Shown here one piece after another: positions 54,841 through 62,492 of a stretch of 64,000 nucleotides of DNA. Every line of letters starts with the position of its first letter. The first letter of the stretch is position 1. The stretch comes from Microbacterium sp. SORGH_AS_1204 (lineage in GTDB: Bacteria > Actinomycetota > Actinomycetes > Actinomycetales > Microbacteriaceae). Position numbers and translations under genes: made by a program. The notes under the pieces are model-generated. The model was not told the origin of the DNA. It did not search any database and saw only the letters and a list, made by a program, of their open reading frames with translations. The stretch spans positions 1,426,001-1,490,000 of the forward strand of contig NZ_JAUTBD010000001.1 in NCBI RefSeq assembly GCF_030818935.1, read 5' to 3'.

Positions 54841-54943
54841 GGGGTGCGTTCCGAGCGTACCGTCGCGCGTGTCGGCACCGCAGCCGACGCCCGGACCGCC
54901 GCGGCTCTCAAAAGGAACCCCGGCCGCACCTGGAGGGATGACG

Positions 54944-56065
54944 ATGACGTACACCCAGACCTCGCCGGATCACGGAGCCGCGAACCCCGCCGGCGACGTG
55001 GCCGACGCCGCCCGAGTGCTCGAGCCCGACGGCACACGCGTGCCCGACGCGGCGCTCGACCCGTGGATCGCCGACCTCTCGCCCCACGATCTGCGCGCCC
55101 TGCACCGCGACATGGTCCTGACCCGTCGAGTGGATGCCGAGGGCGTCGCCCTGCAACGCCAGGGTCAGCTCGCGCTGTGGGCACCCTGCCGCGGACAGGA
55201 GGCCGTGCAGGTCGGAACCGCCCACGCGCTCGCCCCCGGCGACTTCGTGTTCCCGAGCTACCGCGAGCACGGCGTGCTGCTCGGCCGCGGCGCACGACCC
55301 GCCGACTACGTGCTCGCCTGGCGCGGCGAGGAGCACTCGGCCTACGACCACACGACCATCAACGCCGCTCCTCCCCAGATCATCATCGGCGCGCAGTCTC
55401 TGCACGCGACCGGCTGGGCGATGGGTGCTCAGCGCGACGGCTCCACCGACGTCGCCGTCGCCTACTACGGCGACGGTGCCACCAGCCAGGGCGACGTCAA
55501 CGAGGCGATGGTGTTCGCCTCGTCGTTCCGGGCCCCGGTCGTGTTCGTCTGCTCGAACAACCAGTGGGCGATCTCCGAGCCCGTCACCGTCCAGGCGAAA
55601 CACCCGATCGCGGGCCGAGCGCCGGGTTTCGGCATCCCCAGCATGCGCATCGACGGCAATGACGCCCTCGCCTGCGTCGCCGCGATGCGGTGGGCGCTCG
55701 ACCGCGCCCGCCGCAACGAGGGTCCTTCGTTCATCGAGGCGGTGACCTACCGGATGGGACCGCACACCACCAGCGACGATCCGACCCGTTACCGCGATGC
55801 CGACGAGGTCGAAGCATGGACGAGGCGCGACCCGATCGCGCGCCTCGAGGCGTACCTGCGCGCCGAGGGGATCCTCGACGACTCGGGACTGGCCGAGGTC
55901 GCCCGTGCCGCCGACGCGCTCGCCGCCGAGGTGCGCGCCGCGTGCATCGGTGCGACCACGCGCGATCCCGCGACGATGTTCGACCACGTGTACGCCGAAC
56001 CGCACGGTCCGCTCGAGAGACAGAAGGCGGAGTACGTGGAGTACCTGGCGGGGTTCGAGAAATGA
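54944..56065 (+). CDS. bkdA: branched-chain 2-oxoacid dehydrogenase E1 alpha
   Basis: Thiamine-diphosphate decarboxylase subunit alpha, 373 residues. TPP motif GDGATSQGDVNEA with the NN of CSNNQWAISEP, phosphorylation-loop-like TYRMGPHTTSDDPTRYR, and RQGQLALWAPCRGQEA. Annotated in relatives as PdhA or BkdA; the divergent Lrp gene and following methylcrotonyl-CoA carboxylase genes, similar to the mycobacterial bkdABC-accA1-accD1 region, favour the branched-chain role. GGAGG is 7 nt before ATG 54944 and only 1 nt before ATG 54938, so 54944 is chosen. Confidence 0.88.
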   Translation: MTYTQTSPDHGAANPAGDVADAARVLEPDGTRVPDAALDPWIADLSPHDLRALHRDMVLTRRVDAEGVALQRQGQLALWAPCRGQEAVQVGTAHALAPGDFVFPSYREHGVLLGRGARPADYVLAWRGEEHSAYDHTTINAAPPQIIIGAQSLHATGWAMGAQRDGSTDVAVAYYGDGATSQGDVNEAMVFASSFRAPVVFVCSNNQWAISEPVTVQAKHPIAGRAPGFGIPSMRIDGNDALACVAAMRWALDRARRNEGPSFIEAVTYRMGPHTTSDDPTRYRDADEVEAWTRRDPIARLEAYLRAEGILDDSGLAEVARAADALAAEVRAACIGATTRDPATMFDHVYAEPHGPLERQKAEYVEYLAGFEK

Positions 56066-56142
56066 CCGCGCTGACACTTCGCGCGGCGCAGGCTGCCGGC
56101 CGGCCGGGCACCCGCGGGATCGACGAGGGGGTCTCGCGATGA
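56062..56142 (+). CDS. 26-codon mini-ORF copying the E1beta N-terminus
   Basis: ATG 56062 overlaps the E1alpha stop (ATGA) and the TGA at 56140-56142 overlaps the E1beta ATG (ATGA). The peptide starts MTALTLRAAQAAG, while E1beta starts MTALTLGAAINAG; the DNA is likewise nearly identical over about 24 bp. It looks like a tandem duplication of the E1beta start kept as a coupling ORF. It may do nothing beyond letting ribosomes pass from E1alpha to E1beta. Confidence 0.55.
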   Translation: MTALTLRAAQAAGRPGTRGIDEGVSR

Positions 56143-57173
56143 CCGCGCTCACGCTCGGCGCCGCGATCAACGCCGGCCTGTCGAAGGCCCTCGAGACCGA
56201 CGACAAAGTGCTGATCATGGGCGAGGACATCGGCAAGCTCGGCGGCGTCTTCCGCGTGACCGACGGCCTGCAGCAGCGCTTCGGCGCACAGCGCGTCGTC
56301 GACACCCCGCTCGCGGAAGCCGGCATCGTCGGCACCGCCGTGGGTCTCGCGCTCCGCGGCTACCGGCCGGTCGTCGAGATCCAGTTCGACGGCTTCGTCT
56401 ACCCCGCCTTCGATCAGATCGTCTGCCAGGTCGCCAAGCTCCACTACCGCAGCAACGGGCGGATCCGGATGCCGTTGGTCATCCGCATCCCGTGGGCCGG
56501 GGGTGTCGGAGCGGCCGAGCATCACTCCGAATCGCCCGAGGCCTACTTCGTGCACACCGCCGGCCTCCGCGTCGTCGCCGCCAGCACCCCCCAGGACGCC
56601 TACGTCATGCTGCAGCAGGCCGTGGCATCCGATGATCCCGTCATCTTCTTCGAGCCCAAGCGCCTCTATCACGCGAAGGGCGAGGTCGATCTGGATGCCG
56701 ACCTCGCCGACGCCCCGCCGATGCACCTCGCCCGCGTCGCCCGCGAGGGCACCGACGCCACGATCGTGACCTACGGTGCGCAGGTGCGGACGGCTCTGGA
56801 CGCCGCGCTCGCCGCGGAAGACGAGGGGCTCTCGCTCGAGGTCATCGACCTGCGTTCGCTCTCACCGATCGACATGAACACGGTCGCGGCATCCGTCCGC
56901 AAGACCGGGCGCGTCGTAGTGACCCATGAGGCCGCCCGCGAGGCGGGGGTGGGGGCGGAGCTCGTCGCGAGCATCACCGAGCAGTGCTTCGAGTACCTCG
57001 AGGCGCCGCCGCAGCGCGTCACCGGGCACGACATCCCCTACCCGCCGTCGAAGCTCGAGAAGCATCACGTGCCGGATCTCGATCGGATCCTCTTCGCGGT
57101 CGACCGTGTGGTGGAGCGCGGGACGGCTCCCTCGGCGGCGAGCGCGGCGGCGATCGAGGGAGGCGTCCGATGA
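56139..57173 (+). CDS. bkdB: branched-chain 2-oxoacid dehydrogenase E1 beta
   Basis: Beta subunit of the E1 decarboxylase, 344 residues, transketolase-like pyrimidine domain plus C-terminal domain. Motifs: VLIMGEDIGKLGGVFRVT, DTPLAEAGIVGTAVGLA, EIQFDGFVYPAFDQI, HHSESPEAYF, and DLRSLSPIDMNTV. Starts at ATG 56139, coupled to the mini-ORF; the TGA overlaps the E2 ATG. Confidence 0.92.
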   Translation: MTALTLGAAINAGLSKALETDDKVLIMGEDIGKLGGVFRVTDGLQQRFGAQRVVDTPLAEAGIVGTAVGLALRGYRPVVEIQFDGFVYPAFDQIVCQVAKLHYRSNGRIRMPLVIRIPWAGGVGAAEHHSESPEAYFVHTAGLRVVAASTPQDAYVMLQQAVASDDPVIFFEPKRLYHAKGEVDLDADLADAPPMHLARVAREGTDATIVTYGAQVRTALDAALAAEDEGLSLEVIDLRSLSPIDMNTVAASVRKTGRVVVTHEAAREAGVGAELVASITEQCFEYLEAPPQRVTGHDIPYPPSKLEKHHVPDLDRILFAVDRVVERGTAPSAASAAAIEGGVR

Positions 57174-58996
57174 TCGCGGAGTTCCTGCTTCCCGACCTCG
57201 GCGAGGGGCTTCCCGAGGCCGAGATTGTGCAGTGGCACGTGGCCGAGGGCGACGACGTCACCCTCAACCAGACCATCGCCGAGGTCGAGACGGCCAAGGC
57301 CATCGTCGAGATCCCCTCGCCGTACACGGGGACCGTGCAGGGACTGCACGCCGCCGCGGGCGACGTCGTCGCGGTCGGATCGCCGTTGGTGTCGTTCGCG
57401 GTGGAGGGGGCGGATGCCGTGAGCGCGGCGCCCGCGGGAACGGCCGAGGCAGCAGCGGGCAAGGCCGAGGCGGAGACGGGGGAGCCCGCTACGGGCTCGA
57501 CCCAACGTCCTGCGGAGTTCCGTTCCGACGCGTCCCGGCTGGAGACCGCCGAGGCGCAGCCCGGCGCGGGCGTGGCGCGTGGCGCGGCCGAGGTGCATGG
57601 CGCGGGCGTGGTGCATGGCGCGGGCGTGGTGCATGGCGCGGGCGTGGTGCGTGGTGCGGCCGAGGCGCAGCCCGGCGCGGGCGTGCGTGGCGCGGGCGTG
57701 GTGCGTGGCGCGGCCGAGGTGCATGGCGCGGGCGTGCGTGGTGCGGTCGAGGCGCGTGGCACGGCCGAGGGGCGTGGTGGCCCCGACGGTCGCACGACGG
57801 CGTCGGCAGCGGGCGACCTGGAACGCGCCACGCCCAACCTCGTCGGATACGGCGCGGCGCCCGCGTCGGGGAGCCGACCCCGGCGACGCGCGCGCTACAG
57901 CGGCACCGCGGTCGTCGAGAGCGACCACGCCGTGCGCGAAGCGGCACCCCACGATGTGCTGCACACCGGACCGATCGAGATACCGGGGGAGCGTCCCCGG
58001 TCCACCCCGCCCGTGCGCAAACTCGCGAAAGACCTCGGCATCGACCTCGTGCTCGTCGCCGCGGCCCATCCCGGAGAGGCGGTGACCCGCGCGCACGTCG
58101 AGGAGTTCGCGTCGCGTGAGCCCGCGGCATCCGGTGTCTCTTCGCAGACGTCGGAGGGCCGCCCGACGGCGAGGGATGTGTCCTCTTCCGCATCGACGGT
58201 CGGCCCGATGGAGGCCCGGCCGTTCTCTCCTTCCGCGTCGACGGTCCCCCCGGCCGTGCCCGCAACGCCGCTCCGGCCCGGTCAGGACCGCGCCGCGCGC
58301 GTCACGCGGACGCCGATCCGCGGCGTGCGCAAGCACACGGCGGCGGCGATGGTGCGCAGTGCCTTCACCGCTCCGCACGCGACGACCTTCCTGACGGTCG
58401 ACGTGACCGCGACGACCGAGCTGCTGGCATCCCTGAAGTCCGATCGAGCCCTCGACGGGCACAGGATCGGGGTGCTCGCGATCGTCGCGAAGGCGGTGTG
58501 CCTCGCGCTCGGGCGTACTCCCGCGCTGAATGCGGAATGGGACGACGCGGCGGGCGAGATCGTCGCGCACCACTACGTCAACCTGGGCATCGCCGCGGCA
58601 ACCGAGCGCGGGCTGGTGGTGCCCGTCATCGCGGACGCCGACGCCCTGCCGCTCGTCGACCTCGCCGACGCGATCGCCGATCTCGCCGCGACCGCCCGCG
58701 CAGGACGCACCGCTCCCTCCGCCATGACCGGTGGAACGTTCACGATCACCAACGTGGGCGTGTTCGGAGTGGATGCCGGCACGCCCATCCTCAACCCCGG
58801 TGAGGCCGGAATCCTCGCCGTCGGCGCCGTACGCCGTACGCCGTGGGAGCACGACGGCGACATCGCCCTGCGCGATGTGCTCACCCTCAGCCTCTCGTTC
58901 GACCACCGGCTGGTCGACGGTGCCGAGGCGGCGCGTTTCCTCACCGACGTGGCCGGGGTGCTGCGCGAACCCGGGAGGGCCATGCTGCTGCGCTGA
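57170..58996 (+). CDS. bkdC: dihydrolipoamide acyltransferase E2 with expanded linker
   Basis: Core acyltransferase of the 2-oxoacid dehydrogenase complex. 608 residues: lipoyl domain (1-80) with the lipoylated K43 in EVETAKAIVEI; a very long low-complexity linker (about 85-235) made of GAGVVH/GAAEV-type repeats encoded by 18-bp units; subunit-binding domain RSTPPVRKLAKDLGID; second Ser-rich linker; catalytic domain from TRTPIRGVRK to SFDHRLVDGAEAARFL with the active-site histidine. E2 of this class is usually about 430-520 residues, so the linker is expanded. E3 is not adjacent. Confidence 0.9.
   Translation: MIAEFLLPDLGEGLPEAEIVQWHVAEGDDVTLNQTIAEVETAKAIVEIPSPYTGTVQGLHAAAGDVVAVGSPLVSFAVEGADAVSAAPAGTAEAAAGKAEAETGEPATGSTQRPAEFRSDASRLETAEAQPGAGVARGAAEVHGAGVVHGAGVVHGAGVVRGAAEAQPGAGVRGAGVVRGAAEVHGAGVRGAVEARGTAEGRGGPDGRTTASAAGDLERATPNLVGYGAAPASGSRPRRRARYSGTAVVESDHAVREAAPHDVLHTGPIEIPGERPRSTPPVRKLAKDLGIDLVLVAAAHPGEAVTRAHVEEFASREPAASGVSSQTSEGRPTARDVSSSASTVGPMEARPFSPSASTVPPAVPATPLRPGQDRAARVTRTPIRGVRKHTAAAMVRSAFTAPHATTFLTVDVTATTELLASLKSDRALDGHRIGVLAIVAKAVCLALGRTPALNAEWDDAAGEIVAHHYVNLGIAAATERGLVVPVIADADALPLVDLADAIADLAATARAGRTAPSAMTGGTFTITNVGVFGVDAGTPILNPGEAGILAVGAVRRTPWEHDGDIALRDVLTLSLSFDHRLVDGAEAARFLTDVAGVLREPGRAMLLR
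57580..57772 (+). repeat. 18-bp coding repeats in the E2 linker
   Basis: Units such as GGCGCGGGCGTGGTGCAT (GAGVVH) repeat several times, mixed with related GCGGCCGAGG units. Multiples of 18 bp keep the frame. Confidence 0.85.
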
Positions 58997-59210
58997 ATCG
59001 CGGCGTCGGGCCCCGGCTACGCGGCGCGGCTCGAGGCCGGCGCGGACCGGGTGCCGGGGGAGTGGTCGCCCTCGGCACCTTTCCGCCGGACGGCGTTACG
59101 GGGGGTCTCAAAGACCCGGACCGTGGCTCCGGGGCCGGAACCCGCTCGGCGCCGCCGGCGCGAGCGGACCGCTCGGTCCAGACGGCGGAAGGGGATGTTC
59201 CCCCGCCCCG
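58997..59210. other. intergenic between convergent E2 and TetR genes
   Basis: 214 bp with no supported gene. Short hairpins (for example GGGTCTCAAAGACCC near 59103-59117) may serve as a terminator. Confidence 0.4.
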
Positions 59211-60749
59211 TCACGCCGTCAGGGCGGCCAGCGCCATGCGCGCCAGGGCGGGGCGCACGCGCGCTGCCGGAACGCCGCGGACACTGTGCGGTGTGGAGTT
59301 GATGAGCCCGAAGCAGGCCAGCGCCCGCACGCGGCGTTCGGCCGGGGTCTCGGCATCCGGGAACGCAGTGGCGAGGGCGTCGGTCCACACGGTGACGTAG
59401 GCGTTCTGCAGGCGCCGGACGGTGCGACGGTCGGCGTCGGAGAGGCGGTCGAGGTCGCGGTCCTGCACGCGGATGACGTCGGCTTCGGCGAGCGCGAAGG
59501 CGACGTGGAAGTCGACCAGCGCGCGCAGCACGGCATCCGGGTTCTCGGGACCGTCGGGGAGGGATGCCGTGTGTGCACTGCTGCGGGGGTTGTCGGCGAC
59601 ACGCCGGTCGCGGGTGGCCTGGGACGGCGTGTCGTCGTGGATGTCTGCCCTTGTGCTCGTGTCGCGGGGGTGGCCGGCGATGTTCGGGGCGAGTGCGTCG
59701 GGGTGTGGCGGCGGTGCGGGGGCGGATGCCGTGTGTGCACGGCTGCGGGAGTTGTCGGCGACACGCCGGTCGCGGGTGGTCTGAGACGGCGTGTCGTCGT
59801 GGATGTCCGCCGTTGTGCTCGTGTCGCGGGGGTGGCCGGCGGTGTTGGGGGCGAGTGCGTCGGGGTGTGGCGGCGGTGCGGGGGCGGATGCCGTGCGTGC
59901 ACGGCTGCGGGAGTTGTCGGCGACACGCCGGTCACGGGTGGCCTGGGACGGCGTGTCGTCGTGAATGTCTGCCCTTGTGCTCGTGTCGACGGGGTGGCCG
60001 GCGATGTTCGGGGCGAGTGCGTCGGGGTGTGGCGGCGGTGCGGGGGCGGATGCCGTGTGTGCACAGCTGCGGGAGTTGTCGGCGACACGCCGGTCGCGGG
60101 CGGCCTGGGACGGCGTGTCGGCGAACACGTCTGCCGTTGTGCTCGCGGCGACGGCGCGCCCACCCCGCAGCAACCGCTCGCTGACGTCGACGAGGATCGC
60201 GCCGAGCAGCGCCTGCTTGCTCGCGACGTGCCGGTAGACGGCGGGGCCGCTCACCCCGGCCGCTTCGCCGATGTCGCCGAGGGTCACGCCGTCGAACCCG
60301 CGCTCGGCGAACAGACGCGCGGCGGCGGCGAGCAGCGCCGTGCGGCGCTCCGCCTTGGCGCGGTCGCGTGCGGTGCCGGCGGGGGTCGGTGCCGGCGTCG
60401 CACTGGGACGCGCCGGGCCGGTCCCCGTTCGCGGGTCGTGGCCGGCTTCCGCCTGGGGCGCGTGGCCGGCGCCCGGCACGGGCTCCCCGCCGGTGCCCGT
60501 CCGGCGCGCGTGGCCGGCGCTCGGCGGAGACTCCCCGCCGGTGCCCGTTCGGGGCGCGCGGTCGGTGCTCGGCGGAGGCTCCCCGCCGGCCCCCGGCACG
60601 GGCTCCCCACCGGTGCCCGTTCGGGGCGCGTGGCCGGCGCCCGCTCCAGGCTCCCCACCGGTGCCCGTTCGGGGCGCGTGGCCGGCGCCCGCTCCAGGCT
60701 CCCCGCCGGTGCCCGTCCGGGGCTTTTCGTTGGCTCTTGTCATCGGCAT
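59211..60749 (-). CDS. TetR-family regulator with two internal repeat expansions
   Basis: 512 residues, over twice the usual 190-220. Residues 1-125 are a Pro/Gly/Thr-rich tail built of 16-residue APRTGTGGEP-type repeats. Residues 130-180 are a TetR helix-turn-helix (RRTALLAAAARLFAERGFDG, GEAAGVSGPAVYRHV). Residues about 203-395 are three and a half copies of a 54-residue unit (RDRRVADNSR to DIHDDTPSQAT) inserted before the ligand domain (PENPDAVLRALVDFHVAFAL to the end). The divergent gene is methylcrotonyl-CoA carboxylase beta with a palindrome between. ATG 60749 or 60743. The frame is intact despite the insertions. Confidence 0.82.
   Translation of the reverse strand: MPMTRANEKPRTGTGGEPGAGAGHAPRTGTGGEPGAGAGHAPRTGTGGEPVPGAGGEPPPSTDRAPRTGTGGESPPSAGHARRTGTGGEPVPGAGHAPQAEAGHDPRTGTGPARPSATPAPTPAGTARDRAKAERRTALLAAAARLFAERGFDGVTLGDIGEAAGVSGPAVYRHVASKQALLGAILVDVSERLLRGGRAVAASTTADVFADTPSQAARDRRVADNSRSCAHTASAPAPPPHPDALAPNIAGHPVDTSTRADIHDDTPSQATRDRRVADNSRSRARTASAPAPPPHPDALAPNTAGHPRDTSTTADIHDDTPSQTTRDRRVADNSRSRAHTASAPAPPPHPDALAPNIAGHPRDTSTRADIHDDTPSQATRDRRVADNPRSSAHTASLPDGPENPDAVLRALVDFHVAFALAEADVIRVQDRDLDRLSDADRRTVRRLQNAYVTVWTDALATAFPDAETPAERRVRALACFGLINSTPHSVRGVPAARVRPALARMALAALTA
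59572..60130 (-). repeat. 162-bp in-frame coding repeat (3.4 copies) in the TetR gene
   Basis: TGTGCAC-type landmark at 59572, 59734, 59896 and 60058: exact 162-bp period (54 codons). Each copy contains GTGCAC-N19-GACACGCC-N20-GGCGTGTC; the first three full units also carry GCGGATGCCGTG. Copies differ by only a few bases. Confidence 0.92.
60421..60720 (-). repeat. 48-bp coding repeats in the TetR N-terminal tail
   Basis: Units beginning GTGCCCGTTCGGGGCGCGTG at 60493, 60541, 60613, 60661 and (partial) 60709; 48 bp equals 16 codons. A shorter 24-bp variant (CCCCCGGCACGGGCTCCCC) is interspersed. In frame throughout. Confidence 0.88.
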
Positions 60750-60772
60750 CCGCTCGGGCTAGCCTGGCATCT

Positions 60773-60792
60773 CAGTTAGCCAACATTAACTG
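60773..60792. promoter_or_regulatory. TetR operator candidate
   Basis: Perfect inverted repeat CAGTTA-N8-TAACTG in the 118-bp divergent region between the TetR gene and the carboxylase gene. On the minus strand it contains TTGGCT, which with TAGCCC 16 nt on forms a -35/-10 pair ending 6 nt before ATG 60749, so the site would autoregulate the TetR gene. Confidence 0.6.
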
Positions 60793-60867
60793 AAACCCCA
60801 CCCCGCGGGAACGACCCCGACGGGAACGACGGTGCCGTCGACGACGCGGCGCCGAGACGGAGCCGCC

Positions 60868-62478
60868 ATGAGCACAGCACCGGTCATCGAGACAGCGTCC
60901 GCCGTGCCCTCGCGCGCCGAGGCAGCCGCGACACAGCTCGAGCTCGCCGCTCAGCTGCGCGCCATCCTCGCCCGCGCCGCCCGCGGAGGGTCGGACACCG
61001 CGCGCGAGCGCCACACGGCCCGCGGCAAACTCCTCGCGCGCGAGCGCATCGACCGGTTGCTCGACGAGGGGAGTCCGTTCCTCGAAATCGCCCCGCTCGC
61101 CGCCCACGGCCTTTACGACGGGCAGGCGCCCGGCGCCGGGGTCGTCGCGGGGATCGGGCTCGTGCACGGGCGTCACGTCATGGTGATCGCCAATGACGCC
61201 ACCGTGAAGGGCGGGGCGTACTTCCCCCTCACCGTGAAGAAGCACCTGCGCGCGCAAGAGATCGCGCGCGAGAACCGCCTGCCCTGCGTCTGCCTCGTCG
61301 ACTCCGGCGGCGCCTACCTGCCGATGCAGGACGAGGTGTTCCCCGACCGCGACCACTTCGGCCGCATCTTCCGCAACCAGGCGCAGCTGTCGGCCCTCGG
61401 CATCCCGCAGATCGCCGCCGTCATGGGCTCGTGCACCGCGGGCGGCGCCTACGTTCCCGCGATGAGCGACGAGAGCGTGATCGTGCGCAACCAGGGCACG
61501 GTGTTCCTCGGCGGTCCGCCCCTGGTCAAGGCCGCGATCGGCGAAGACGTCACCGCCGAGCAGCTCGGCGGCGGCGACCTGCACGCCCGGCGCTCGGGGG
61601 TGGTCGACCACCTCGCCGACGACGACGAGCACGCGCTCGAGATCGTCCGCGACATCGTGCGCACCCTGTCGCCCACCCCGGCGCCGATCTGGCACGTCGA
61701 ACCCGCGAAAGACCCCGTCCGCCCCGCGGAGGACCTCTACGACATCGTCCCCTCCGACATCTCGCAGTCCGTCGACATGCGCGCGATCATCGACACCCTC
61801 GTCGACGCCGACTCGCTCCACGAATTCAAAGCGCTGTACGGCGACACGGTCATCACCACCTTCGCGCGCCTGCACGGCCACCCCGTCGCCATCATCGCCA
61901 ACGACGGCGTGCTCTTCCGCGAATCCGCCCTCAAGGCCGCGCACTTCATCGAGCTCGCCGACCAGCGCGGCATCCCCCTGCTGTTCCTCCAGAACATCAC
62001 CGGGTTCATGGTGGGCCGGGATGCCGAGGCCGGCGGCATCGCGAAAGACGGCGCCAAGATGGTCACCGCCGTCGCCTCCACCCGCGTTCCTAAGCTGACG
62101 GTCATCGTCGGCGGGTCGTACGGCGCCGGCAATTACGCGATGTGCGGGCGGGCCTACGACCCGCGGTTCCTCTGGACCTGGCCGTCGAGCCGCATCTCGG
62201 TCATGGGCGGGGCGCAGGCGGCATCCGTGCTCTCCACCGTGACGCGCGATCAGCGTGCCGCGCGCGGCGAGGAGTGGACGGATGCCGACGACCAGGCGTT
62301 CCAAGCACCGATCCGCGAGCGGTACGAACAGCAGGGCAGCCCGTACTACGCCACCGCCCGGCTCTGGGACGACGGTGTCATCGACCCCGCCGACACCCGC
62401 ACGATGCTCGGGCTCGCCCTCGACGTCGTCAGCCGGGTGCCGCTCGCAGACCGCGGCTTCGGCCTGTTCCGGATGTGA
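60868..62478 (+). CDS. accD1: methylcrotonyl-CoA carboxylase beta subunit (acyl-CoA carboxyltransferase)
   Basis: Biotin-dependent carboxyltransferase, 536 residues, two crotonase-like halves. [19 protein letters not shown] and [16 protein letters not shown] in the N half and [32 protein letters not shown] in the C half match the methylcrotonyl-CoA class (LiuB/AccD1) of leucine degradation. ATG 60868 has GGAG 5 nt upstream; GTG 60832 is an alternative. Neighbouring alpha subunit, TetR and branched-chain dehydrogenase support leucine/isovalerate catabolism. Confidence 0.9.
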   Translation: MSTAPVIETASAVPSRAEAAATQLELAAQLRAILARAARGGSDTARERHTARGKLLARERIDRLLDEGSPFLEIAPLAAHGLYDGQAPGAGVVAGIGLVHGRHVMVIANDATVKGGAYFPLTVKKHLRAQEIARENRLPCVCLVDSGGAYLPMQDEVFPDRDHFGRIFRNQAQLSALGIPQIAAVMGSCTAGGAYVPAMSDESVIVRNQGTVFLGGPPLVKAAIGEDVTAEQLGGGDLHARRSGVVDHLADDDEHALEIVRDIVRTLSPTPAPIWHVEPAKDPVRPAEDLYDIVPSDISQSVDMRAIIDTLVDADSLHEFKALYGDTVITTFARLHGHPVAIIANDGVLFRESALKAAHFIELADQRGIPLLFLQNITGFMVGRDAEAGGIAKDGAKMVTAVASTRVPKLTVIVGGSYGAGNYAMCGRAYDPRFLWTWPSSRISVMGGAQAASVLSTVTRDQRAARGEEWTDADDQAFQAPIRERYEQQGSPYYATARLWDDGVIDPADTRTMLGLALDVVSRVPLADRGFGLFRM

Positions 62479-62492
62479 GCGGGGTGAGGGAG

